From Pusillimonas caeni (GTDB lineage Bacteria; Pseudomonadota; Gammaproteobacteria; Burkholderiales; Burkholderiaceae_B): a stretch of 64,000 nt of DNA. The notes beneath the pieces were generated by a model. That model saw only the letters and a program-made list of their open reading frames with translations. It was not told the origin of the DNA and searched no databases. Positions 51,804 through 60,131 of this stretch are shown one piece after another (the first letter of the stretch is position 1; each line of letters opens with the position of its first letter). The position numbers and the translations under genes are program-made. Where the stretch lies: NCBI RefSeq assembly GCF_003545815.1, contig NZ_PDUW01000001.1:434001-498000 (forward strand), read 5' to 3'.

Positions 51804-52598
51804 ATGCACGAGCCCGCTTCCCGTTATCCCAAATTTCCAAAAAGAGGCGACGTCATCGCCGACCTCATCAAGCGCGAGATCGTCGATGCCAAGATGCGTC
51901 CGGGCGATCGTCTTCCTTCCGAAAAACAACTGACCGAAAAATATGGCGTCGGCAAGGCCTCCGTCCGCGAGGCGCTCAAGTCTCTCGAAGTACAGGGCCT
52001 GATCCGCACCACGACCGGGCCGACGGGGGGCTCCGTCATCGCCGAGGTCACCGAAGAGCGCATCCTCAACCATCTGCAGAGCTATTTCTTCTTCAAGGAT
52101 CTGACGGCCGAGGATGTCTACGAGGTGCGCCGCACAATGGAACCCGCGCTGGCCAGCCACATCACCAAAACCGCCGACCAGGCGCTCATCGATCGGCTGA
52201 CGGAAAACGTCGAAGCATCGCAGGGCTCGGTGGTAACGCGCGAAGACTGGAAGCGCCACCAGCAACTGCATATCCAGTTCCACGAAATACTCGCCGGCGG
52301 CGCAAAGAACTCAATGCTGTGTCTGCACTGCAGCCTGATGAATCGCACCATCAGAAGCATCGTGCGGTCGCGTGAAAGCCCCAACCAGGCCGATCTGATC
52401 CGCTCCAACACGGTCTGGCACGAAAAAATCCTCGATGCCATCGTCGCGCGCGACGCCGACAAGGCAGAGCAGTTCATGCGCGAACACATCATCGAAATCG
52501 AGAACAACTACAAGATAACGGGGTTCGCCCTGAAAAACGAACTCCATCTCGAAACGCTGCCCCCCCACCAGCTCAGCGCTTTCAAGGAATTGCCATGA
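51804..52598 (+). CDS. GntR-family (FadR subfamily) transcriptional regulator
   Basis: A 264-residue regulator with an N-terminal winged helix (about residues 15-80; RPGDRLPSEKQLTEKYGVGKASVREALKSLEVQGLI) and a C-terminal all-helical FCD ligand domain (about 100-235) with RRTMEP, HIQFHEIL and WHEKILDAI. FCD members sense small organic acids and usually repress catabolic genes. ATG 51804 is preferred over an in-frame TTG at 51777. It overlaps coxL (ATGA) and is divergent from the Rieske gene, so it probably controls both arms and itself. Confidence 0.9.
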   Translation: MHEPASRYPKFPKRGDVIADLIKREIVDAKMRPGDRLPSEKQLTEKYGVGKASVREALKSLEVQGLIRTTTGPTGGSVIAEVTEERILNHLQSYFFFKDLTAEDVYEVRRTMEPALASHITKTADQALIDRLTENVEASQGSVVTREDWKRHQQLHIQFHEILAGGAKNSMLCLHCSLMNRTIRSIVRSRESPNQADLIRSNTVWHEKILDAIVARDADKAEQFMREHIIEIENNYKITGFALKNELHLETLPPHQLSAFKELP

Positions 52599-54916
52599 TC
52601 GGACAGACGCCCATCCGCAAAGAAGACGATCGCCTTTTACGAGGACGGGGACAATTCGTCGCCGACCACCAAGCCCCCGAAACACTGTACGTGGCCATAG
52701 TCCGGTCCCCCTACCCCGCGGCTCGCGTCATTTCCGTCGACAAAGAGCCGGCATTGGCCGCCGGAGCCCATTCGGTCTGGGTCCACGCGGACCTCCCGGC
52801 ATTTGCAAAATCGCTGCCGCTCTTCAAAGAGCCCGACTCCAATCCGTATTGCGACTTCATGGCGCCCCCGCCGCAGTTGCCCCTCGCGGCGGACCGCGCA
52901 TTCTATGTCGGGCAGCCCGTCGCCGTGGTCCTGGCGGATACGCAAGAGCTCGCCCTGGACGCCGCCGAGCTGCTCGAAATTGATTACGAACCCGAGGACG
53001 CCGTCGTAGACCCGTGGGAATCGCTGCGGGACGAAAGGCCCGTGCACGAAGGCTATTCCAATATCGCGTCCCGCGTGACGGCCCACATCGGAGATATCGA
53101 AGGCGCGTTCGCCCAGGCCGAAGTCGTGCTCGAAGAGCGGCTGATCTATCCACGCATTACGTCGGTTCCCATCGAAACACGCGGCGTCAGCGCCGAAATC
53201 GACCGCAGCAGTTCGACGCTCGTGATACGGGCGGGGCACCAGTTGCCCTACTCGCTGCGCGGCGCAGCCGCCAACGCCACCGGCCTGAACGAAAAGGACA
53301 TCACGGTTCTATGCCCCGATACCGGCGGAGCGTTCGGTCCGAAATCAGGGGTCTATCCCGAAGACGTCATCGTGCCCGCGCTGGCGCACCTCATAGGGCG
53401 CCCGGTCAAGTGGATCCAGACGCGATCCGAATTCATGCTCAGTTCGCAGCATGCCCGCGACCAGATCCTCGACGTCCGGATTGCGGCAAAGCGCGATGGC
53501 ACACTGCTTGGCCTGGACGTCCAGATCCTGAAGGACTCGGGCGCCTATCTTTGCTGGGCCGTCATAGAACCCAGCAATACGATCAATCACCTGCCTTCGC
53601 AATATCGGCTGCCCGCCTACCGCGCCCAGGCGCACTCGGTGCTGACCAACAAAACGCCATCCTCGCCCTATCGGGGCACAGGACGGCCAGAGGCAACCTG
53701 GTGCATCGAGCGCAGCCTCGACCTGCTCGCCCGCAAAATCAAGATGGACCCCATCGAACTGCGGCGCATGAATCTGGTCACCGCCGCCGAGATGCCCTAT
53801 AAGCCCGGCAACATATACCGCGACGGCGTGCCGGTCGAGTACAACTCCGGCGATTTCCCCCAGGTCTTCAATCAAACCGTCGATGCGCTGGACCTGGCGC
53901 ACTGGCGCAAGGTCCAGAACGAGCGCCGGCAAAGCTCGGATCGTCTGCAGATCGGCATCGGCGTCGCCAACTATGTCGAAGCGAGCGGAATCGGTTGGCC
54001 GTGCGAAGGGGCGACGGTAAGAATGTGCGCGGACGGTTCCGCCGACATTTATATCGGCGTGTCGCAATCGGGCCAAGGCCACGAAACCGTGTTCGCGCAG
54101 GTGGGAGCAGAGTTTCTCGGCCTGCCTTTTGACAAGGTAAGAGTGCTGGGCGGAGACTCGCGCCTGCTTCCCTACGGCTTCGGCACCGGCGGAAGCCGCG
54201 TCGCCGTCAACACGGGCAATGCCGTGGCCCTCGCCGCCCAGGAGGTCGTCCGCCGCTCCAGGCTGGTGGCCGCCGCGCTGCTCAAATGCGATGCCGAGCA
54301 GCTGGCCGCCATACCGGAAGGCTTCTCCCGCCGTGACGATCCCTCGCGGAAAGTCGAGTGGCCGCAGCTTGTCTCCGCCGCGGCGTACTCGACCATACTG
54401 GCCGCCGAAGGCGAGCCGGGGCTGCAGGCGACCAAGTACTTCTATCCCCGCACCGTGACCTGGGCCAGCGGAACGCATGCGGCAGTCGTGGAAATAGACA
54501 CCGAAACCTGTGCCTGGAAGATAGTCCAGTACGCCATCGGGCACGACTGCGGCCGGCAGCTCAACCCGAAAATAGTCGAGGGACAGGTAACCGGAGCATT
54601 TGCGCAAGGGCTGGGCGTGGCCCTTGGCGAGCAAATCCTGTACTCCGCCGAAGGGCAACTGCTGACGGGCACCCTCATGGACTATGTCATGCCCAAGGCG
54701 CAAGACATTCCCCCCATCAAAATGCTGCATTTCGAATTCCCCTGCACCTGGAACCCGTTGGGCGTCAGAGGCGTGGGCGAAGGAAACGTGGGCCCCGTTC
54801 CCCCCGCGATCGCCAACGCGATCACGGACGCCCTGGACGACGACAGCGTCGTGATACGACAGCCCACCCTGTCTTCGGCCAAGCTTTTCGAGCAGATCCG
54901 AGGGGCCGCGGCATGA
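52595..54916 (+). CDS. Molybdenum hydroxylase molybdopterin subunit (CoxL/XdhB-type)
   Basis: A 773-residue large subunit of the xanthine dehydrogenase/CO dehydrogenase family. Motifs: RGRGQFVADHQAPETLYVAIVRSP at the start, PDTGGAFGPKSG binding molybdopterin, PYRGTGRPEATWCIER, SQSGQGHETVFAQ and the catalytic glutamate E729 in GVRGVGEGN. The CO-dehydrogenase cysteine motif (AYRCSFR) is absent: that position reads SPYRGTGRPE, so it is not a CO dehydrogenase. It hydroxylates a carbon, typically next to a ring nitrogen or an aldehyde. Its Fe-S and FAD partners are at 45075-46383. It overlaps the regulator stop (ATGA). Confidence 0.92.
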   Translation: MIGQTPIRKEDDRLLRGRGQFVADHQAPETLYVAIVRSPYPAARVISVDKEPALAAGAHSVWVHADLPAFAKSLPLFKEPDSNPYCDFMAPPPQLPLAADRAFYVGQPVAVVLADTQELALDAAELLEIDYEPEDAVVDPWESLRDERPVHEGYSNIASRVTAHIGDIEGAFAQAEVVLEERLIYPRITSVPIETRGVSAEIDRSSSTLVIRAGHQLPYSLRGAAANATGLNEKDITVLCPDTGGAFGPKSGVYPEDVIVPALAHLIGRPVKWIQTRSEFMLSSQHARDQILDVRIAAKRDGTLLGLDVQILKDSGAYLCWAVIEPSNTINHLPSQYRLPAYRAQAHSVLTNKTPSSPYRGTGRPEATWCIERSLDLLARKIKMDPIELRRMNLVTAAEMPYKPGNIYRDGVPVEYNSGDFPQVFNQTVDALDLAHWRKVQNERRQSSDRLQIGIGVANYVEASGIGWPCEGATVRMCADGSADIYIGVSQSGQGHETVFAQVGAEFLGLPFDKVRVLGGDSRLLPYGFGTGGSRVAVNTGNAVALAAQEVVRRSRLVAAALLKCDAEQLAAIPEGFSRRDDPSRKVEWPQLVSAAAYSTILAAEGEPGLQATKYFYPRTVTWASGTHAAVVEIDTETCAWKIVQYAIGHDCGRQLNPKIVEGQVTGAFAQGLGVALGEQILYSAEGQLLTGTLMDYVMPKAQDIPPIKMLHFEFPCTWNPLGVRGVGEGNVGPVPPAIANAITDALDDDSVVIRQPTLSSAKLFEQIRGAAA

Positions 54917-55983
54917 GCGATCACGAAGTCTCGGCCACCTTGCGAAGCAACGCGGCGCGCATCATTTCAGACGGGATCCCATACGGCGATCTGCTGTTTC
55001 TGGAGCAGGACATAACAGAACCCGCCCAATGGTGCGAGCGTTGGGTGGCTTTATCGGCCACATACGAGAAGCTCGCCGACGCCGCCGTGGAAAACGGCTC
55101 GACGATGACGGCGGCCGAGCTGCTCTGGCGAGCCGCGCTGTGCTGCCACTTCGGCCAGGGGATACGCATGGACGTCGCCCACGATGCCAAGCTCCATGCG
55201 GACCAACGCAAGAACCTGCTGTTCCAGCGCGCCGCGCCCTGGCTGTCGCCGCCCATGCAGCGCGTGGCCATCCCTTACGAAGACGGCAGCCTGCCCGGGT
55301 ATCTGCGTCTTCCCAACGGCAAGCACGATACCGGCTTGCCGTGCGTCGTCGTGTTCGGCGGCCTGGACACGACGAAGGAAGACGCGCTGGAGATCTCCAA
55401 TCACTTCGTTGCCCGCGGCATGGCGGTGCTGACGTTCGACGGCCCCGGTCAAGGCGAAATGCTCCATAGCCTGCCGCTACGGGTCGATTTCGAAGCAGCG
55501 GTCTCCGCGGCGATCAGCTATGCATGTTCGCGCCCGGAGATCGACGCCGGACGTATCGGCGTCCTGGGGCGCAGCACCGGCGGGCATTGGGCCTGCAAGA
55601 CCACGGCGTCCGACCCACGCGTCAAGGTGGCGGTTGCATGGGGGCTGATCTACGACCTGCATCATTTTCCCCGGTTTCCGGAGAGCCTGAAGAAACGCTT
55701 CATGCGCGCCGCGAACGTCGCCTCCGAGAAAGAAGCCGTCGATTTCTTCGCCCCCTTCGACCTGGATACGATCAAGAACCGGATCAACTGCCCGATACTG
55801 GTCGTGCAGGGGTCTGAAGACCCCATTGCCCCGGCTCGATCCGCCGAACGGCTCCAGGCGCAGGCTCCGGAAAAAGTGGAAATCGTGATGTATCAGGGCA
55901 GCGGCCATTGCGCCCATGACAAGACCCACCTCAGCAAGCCGTTGATGGCGGACTTCGCGAAAAGGCATCTCTGCATGTCCTAG
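54913..55983 (+). CDS. Alpha/beta hydrolase related to 2,6-dihydroxypseudooxynicotine C-C hydrolase
   Basis: A 356-residue protein with an N-terminal helical cap (residues 1-110) and an alpha/beta-hydrolase core. Likely triad S221 (GVLGRSTGGHW), D303 (GSEDPI) and H332 (GSGHCAHD). VFGGLDTTKEDALEI and TFDGPGQGEM resemble, from memory, the pyridine-side-chain C-C hydrolase of Arthrobacter nicotine catabolism. In that pathway a molybdenum hydroxylase acts just before it, as encoded here. It overlaps coxL (ATGA). The substrate remains inference; other FrsA-like esterases are possible. Confidence 0.82.
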   Translation: MSDHEVSATLRSNAARIISDGIPYGDLLFLEQDITEPAQWCERWVALSATYEKLADAAVENGSTMTAAELLWRAALCCHFGQGIRMDVAHDAKLHADQRKNLLFQRAAPWLSPPMQRVAIPYEDGSLPGYLRLPNGKHDTGLPCVVVFGGLDTTKEDALEISNHFVARGMAVLTFDGPGQGEMLHSLPLRVDFEAAVSAAISYACSRPEIDAGRIGVLGRSTGGHWACKTTASDPRVKVAVAWGLIYDLHHFPRFPESLKKRFMRAANVASEKEAVDFFAPFDLDTIKNRINCPILVVQGSEDPIAPARSAERLQAQAPEKVEIVMYQGSGHCAHDKTHLSKPLMADFAKRHLCMS

Positions 55984-56038
55984 CTTGACCGTACATCGCA
56001 CCATCTAGAACAGCAACAGCAGAATAGGAGACATACCC

Positions 56039-56722
56039 ATGACCACGGCAAACTGGATCGAGCTGCGCGCCGCCGACGGCCATTCGCTGGGAGCATACGT
56101 CTGCTCCCCCGACGGGCCGCCCAAGGCCGGACTGATCGTCATACAGGAGGTGTTCGGCGTGAACTCCCATATCCAGAGCGTCGTGCGCGATTACGCGGAA
56201 CAGGGATATCTGGCGGTCGCGCCGCGCTTCTTCGATCGCATCGGCAATGACATTCAGCTGGGCTACACACAACCGGACGTCGACCGGGGCCTGGCCTGCA
56301 CGCGGCAGCTCGACTGGGCCGACACGCGCCTCGATATCGAAGCGGCATTCGACTTTCTCTCGCCGGATCTGCCCGTCGCCATCGTTGGATACTGCTGGGG
56401 CGGCACCACGACATGGCAGGCCGCGGCGCATGTTTCGGGCCTGCGGGCCGCCGTCTGCTATTACGGCGGAGGCATTCCCGCGCAAAGCGGGCTCGAGCCG
56501 CTATGCCCGGTATTGCTTCATTGGGGGGAGAACGACCCGCTGATTCCGCTCGAATCGTCGCGTGCGTTCATTGCCCAACACCCGGAAACCGAATCCCACT
56601 TCTATCCCGTGGGACACGGTTTCAATTGCGATCAGCGCGACTCGTACGATGCCGAGTCGGCGCGAATCGCGCGCGAAAGAACGCTGGCCTTTCTCGCGCG
56701 ACACGTACCGCAGAAAAACTGA
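56039..56722 (+). CDS. Dienelactone hydrolase family protein
   Basis: A 227-residue alpha/beta hydrolase. Catalytic cysteine in IVGYCWGGTT (residue 121 region), aspartate in WGENDPLIP and histidine in VGHGFNCDQR give the dienelactone-hydrolase Cys-Asp-His triad. These enzymes open lactones formed after aromatic ring cleavage. GGAGA precedes the ATG. It follows the C-C hydrolase by 55 bases and precedes coxG. Confidence 0.87.
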   Translation: MTTANWIELRAADGHSLGAYVCSPDGPPKAGLIVIQEVFGVNSHIQSVVRDYAEQGYLAVAPRFFDRIGNDIQLGYTQPDVDRGLACTRQLDWADTRLDIEAAFDFLSPDLPVAIVGYCWGGTTTWQAAAHVSGLRAAVCYYGGGIPAQSGLEPLCPVLLHWGENDPLIPLESSRAFIAQHPETESHFYPVGHGFNCDQRDSYDAESARIARERTLAFLARHVPQKN

Positions 56723-56748
56723 TCCGGGAAATTACAGGAGACCCAAAT

Positions 56749-57390
56749 ATGCAAATGTCAGGAGAGCAAACGATCGCGGCCGATCGCAACACTGTCTGGG
56801 CGGGGCTGAACGACCCCGAACTGCTCCGCCAATGCATACCCGGCTGCGAGTCGGTGACGGCCGCCGCCGACAATGAGTATGCGGTCGTCATGACGGCCGC
56901 CGTCGGTCCCGTCAAAGCCAAGTTCAAGGCCAAATTGACGCTCTCCGAGGTCGTGCCGCCCAGCTCTTACGTCATGACGTTCGACGGTTCCGGAGGTGCG
57001 GCGGGCTTCGGGAAGGGCAGCGCAGCGGTTTCGCTGTCCGATCACGAAAGCGGCGGCACGCTGCTGAACTATACGGCAGAGGCCCAGGTGGGCGGAAAAA
57101 TCGCGCAAGTCGGCGCCCGGCTTATAGACGGCGTCGCAAGAAAACTCGCCGACGAGTTCTTTACCCGCTTCAAGGCGAGTGTCGAACAGCCCTCCGACAA
57201 TACCGAAGCTCAGATCGCAGCGCAGCCCGGCAACCCCCCCGAGCCCGGCGCAGCGCCTTCCCCGGGCGCCCGGGCCTCGGAACCCGCCGGCTCCATCGAG
57301 CGATCATCCAGGCCGCCGAACGCCAAGCTGTGGACCGTTGCGATACTTGCGGCCTGCGCCGTCGGCGCATTCCTGATTTTCGGACAATAG
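56749..57390 (+). CDS. CoxG-type SRPBCC protein with C-terminal membrane anchor
   Basis: A 213-residue protein. An SRPBCC/CoxG domain (residues 1-145; MSGEQTIAADRNTVWAGLNDPELLRQCIPG) is followed by a Pro/Ala-rich linker and one C-terminal transmembrane helix (about residues 193-210). CoxG proteins recruit CO-dehydrogenase-type enzymes to the membrane, so it probably tethers the molybdenum hydroxylase to its electron acceptor. AGGAG precedes ATG 56749 at good distance. Confidence 0.88.
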   Translation: MQMSGEQTIAADRNTVWAGLNDPELLRQCIPGCESVTAAADNEYAVVMTAAVGPVKAKFKAKLTLSEVVPPSSYVMTFDGSGGAAGFGKGSAAVSLSDHESGGTLLNYTAEAQVGGKIAQVGARLIDGVARKLADEFFTRFKASVEQPSDNTEAQIAAQPGNPPEPGAAPSPGARASEPAGSIERSSRPPNAKLWTVAILAACAVGAFLIFGQ

Positions 57391-57427
57391 GCGGGCACGC
57401 CGCAGTTCGCGCCCCCACCACACGCAC

Positions 57428-58555
57428 ATGGTTAATCTCATGAACATATCCGCGCAGGCTCGACCCCAACAACGCTACGGCATAGTCGGCGGAGCGGCCG
57501 TCCCCCACGCGCCGCAACTGCTGAGCGCCCCCAAGACGGAGTCCCCCGAGCAGATCGCCCGTGTCCGCCAGGCCATGCACTCCATCGGAGAAGCGCTTCG
57601 CGCGCTCGAGCCCGATCTCATCATTGTCATTTCGAACGAGCATGGCAATCAATTCATCCTCGATTCGGTGCCCGCCTTCACGTTCCATTGCGGCGACCGG
57701 GCCCAGGGGCAAGAGCAGCATCATGGCTCATGGGCCATGGACGGCGAGGCGGGATACGCGGTCGTCCGCGCCCTGCAGGAAGAAGGCTTCGATCCGGCCT
57801 TCTCGCTTAGCGCCGAGATCGGCACATCGTTCACCATCCCGTTCGAATTCATGGGCTGGGACCGCGAAACTCCGATGCTGGCATTGTTCGTCAACGCCTA
57901 CGTTCCTCCTCAGCCGCCGCCCGAACGCTGCTTTGAATTCGGCAAGGCGTTGAACAGGGTCCTGGTAAGGCTGGGCCGCCGGGCGGTACTCATCGCAAGC
58001 GGCGGCCTGTCGCATTATCCGGGCACCGCGCGCTACGCCGACCCCGGTCCGGACCTGGAGTTCGACAAGGCCGTCTTTGAGGCAATGAGCCAGGGCAACC
58101 TGAGGCGGCTGCTTGCTTTCGACGCCGCCGACCTCGATCGCTCCGGCAACGTCGAGGCCCGCTCCTGGCTGATGCTTGCGGGCGCCCTCGGCGAGGCAAA
58201 GCCCGATCAGGCAGTCTTCGAAGAGAACTGGCACCATACCTATGCCATGCTGGGCTGGACAACCCGCTCGACAGCGCAAGAACGCGAACGCACGCTCTGG
58301 TACCCTCAAACCCCCCCGCACAGAATCGAACTGTCACGCGCTTTGCATACTTTGCGCACCGACACGAAAGCGTGCGAGCGGTTCATCGGCGACCCCGACT
58401 CATTCATCCGGGGCTTTCAACTCGAGCCGGACGAGATAGACCCGCTCAAGAAACTGGACGAGCCCGTCTTGAGGGACACCCTGGGAGTGCATCCGCTTCT
58501 GGTGGCCGGCGCACTGCGCCGCATTCACATCACACGACAACAATCCGATGCCTGA
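57428..58555 (+). CDS. Class III extradiol dioxygenase, LigB-LigA fusion
   Basis: A 375-residue protein joining a LigB-type catalytic domain (residues 15-290) to a LigA-like helical domain (about 300-370; FIGDPDSFIRGFQLEPDE...LGVHPLLVAGALRR). Iron ligands H27 (VPHAP) and H72 (SNEHGNQF) and the catalytic histidine in GGLSHYPG are seen. In protocatechuate 4,5-dioxygenase the two parts are separate subunits; gallate dioxygenase is a similar fusion. It cleaves a catechol-like ring beside a hydroxyl. A second in-frame ATG lies at 57440. It is 37 bases after coxG. Confidence 0.88.
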   Translation: MVNLMNISAQARPQQRYGIVGGAAVPHAPQLLSAPKTESPEQIARVRQAMHSIGEALRALEPDLIIVISNEHGNQFILDSVPAFTFHCGDRAQGQEQHHGSWAMDGEAGYAVVRALQEEGFDPAFSLSAEIGTSFTIPFEFMGWDRETPMLALFVNAYVPPQPPPERCFEFGKALNRVLVRLGRRAVLIASGGLSHYPGTARYADPGPDLEFDKAVFEAMSQGNLRRLLAFDAADLDRSGNVEARSWLMLAGALGEAKPDQAVFEENWHHTYAMLGWTTRSTAQERERTLWYPQTPPHRIELSRALHTLRTDTKACERFIGDPDSFIRGFQLEPDEIDPLKKLDEPVLRDTLGVHPLLVAGALRRIHITRQQSDA

Positions 58556-58576
58556 GCGCCGTCGTAATTCGATGAC

Positions 58577-60115
58577 ATGACCGCCTATCCCAAAAGCGTA
58601 TTCGGCGCCGCGGCCGCCATCGCCTCGGGCCACCATTTGGCCACCCAGGCGGCAAAAGACTGCCTGGAAAACGGCGGCTCGCTGATAGACGCCATGATCT
58701 GCGCATCGGCCGTTCTGGCGGTGGCCCTGCCGCACGCCACCTCGCTGGGCGGATGCGGCATGCTGCTCTACCTGGACGGACGCAGCGGCACGGTTCACGG
58801 CCTCAATGGCACGGGCCGCGCTCCCCTGGCCGCCGACCATCGGCAGTTCATGGGCGGCATGCCCCAGCGCGGCGTCCGCGCGGCGGTCGTTCCCACGCTG
58901 ATACGTTTATGGGCCCGGGCTCACGAACGTTTCGGGCGGCAGAAATGGAGCCGGCTCCTGGAGCCGGCCATTTCCCATGCCGAAGACGGCATCGCCACTC
59001 CGGAAGAGCTGGCCAGGAACCTGGGCCGCCTCGATCCGGAACATGCGCGGCAACCCGGCTTCGACAGCTTGTTTCAGCCCTCGGGGCAGCCGCTCGCCCC
59101 AGGGGAGATCCTGCGCCAGCCGAAGCTCGCCGCGGTATTGAAGAAGATCGCCGCTTGCGGCGAGGACGGCTTCTATCTCGGCGACGTGGCCGCCAGCTTG
59201 ACGTCCTTCAGCAGCCGGCATGGCGGCCTGTTCACTCTGGACGACCTGGCGGCCGCCCAGGCCGATTGGGTGGAACCCTGGTTTTCCGACATCGGTTCGA
59301 CCAGGGCCTACGTCATGCCTCCTAATTCCGTCGGCGTGCTGATGCTGCGGCAGCTTGCAATGTGGCACGCCGCAGGCCGCCAGACCGGAACCGCCGGCGC
59401 CGTATCCTGCATCGAAAACGCCATCGCGGCCATCGCCCATGGGCGCAAGCTGATCGGCGACCCGTCGCGGCGGGCGCCGGCTCCGGCGGACTTCGGCCTT
59501 GGCCATCCGGATACGGCGACGCCGCATCCATCCATGCTGGCCGCAAATCGTCTGGACAAAGGCGACACGGCCGGCTTCGTAGCCATGGATAAAGAGGGCA
59601 ACGCGATCTCCATGCTGCAAAGCGTATTTCAACCTTTTGGTTCATGCGCGGTGGATGAGGCGACGGGAGTCCTGCTGAATAATCGGATGTTCGATTTTTC
59701 GGCCGAACCCGGCGGCATGAATTCCATAGGCCCGGCCATGCGCCCTTCCCATACGCTCAATCCCTGGCTGCTTGTGCGGGACGGGCAGGCCGACATGGCC
59801 GGCGCCTCGCCCGGCGGAATCAGCCAGACGACCACCGGCGCGCAAATCATCGAAGGTGCCCTCGACAGCCCGCAAACCCTCGGGAAACTCGTCTCGCGGC
59901 CTCGGTGGAGCTTGTCTCGCGCGGGCGAGATCCTGCTCGAACCCGGCATGCCCGACGCCATTGCCGACGCCTTGCGCGTCAAGGGATACAGCGTAGTCGA
60001 GAACTCGGACCACGAGTTCTATTTCGGGTCGGCCAAGCTGATACGGCGTACTGCTCAAGGCTGGTTCGAAGCGGCCGCCGATACCCGCAGGCAGGCCGTG
60101 GCGCTGGCCTGGTAG
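58577..60115 (+). CDS. Gamma-glutamyltransferase family protein
   Basis: A 512-residue Ntn-hydrolase of the gamma-glutamyltransferase type. The N-terminal half has NGGSLIDAMICASAVLAVALPHATSLGG; the autoprocessing nucleophile is T331 in KGDTAGFVAMDKEGNAISM, followed by NNRMFDF and ASPGGISQTTTGAQ. No signal peptide is seen, unlike periplasmic GGT. It could hydrolyse a gamma-glutamyl amide or another amide in the pathway. It is the last gene of the rightward arm, 21 bases after the dioxygenase. Confidence 0.87.
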   Translation: MTAYPKSVFGAAAAIASGHHLATQAAKDCLENGGSLIDAMICASAVLAVALPHATSLGGCGMLLYLDGRSGTVHGLNGTGRAPLAADHRQFMGGMPQRGVRAAVVPTLIRLWARAHERFGRQKWSRLLEPAISHAEDGIATPEELARNLGRLDPEHARQPGFDSLFQPSGQPLAPGEILRQPKLAAVLKKIAACGEDGFYLGDVAASLTSFSSRHGGLFTLDDLAAAQADWVEPWFSDIGSTRAYVMPPNSVGVLMLRQLAMWHAAGRQTGTAGAVSCIENAIAAIAHGRKLIGDPSRRAPAPADFGLGHPDTATPHPSMLAANRLDKGDTAGFVAMDKEGNAISMLQSVFQPFGSCAVDEATGVLLNNRMFDFSAEPGGMNSIGPAMRPSHTLNPWLLVRDGQADMAGASPGGISQTTTGAQIIEGALDSPQTLGKLVSRPRWSLSRAGEILLEPGMPDAIADALRVKGYSVVENSDHEFYFGSAKLIRRTAQGWFEAAADTRRQAVALAW

Positions 60116-60131
60116 AGCGGCCCTAGCAGCG

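Noticed and set aside
52595-54916. Aerobic carbon monoxide dehydrogenase
   Set aside because: The large subunit lacks the cysteine active-site motif AYRCSFR, so CO oxidation is not supported in spite of CoxMSLG-type names.
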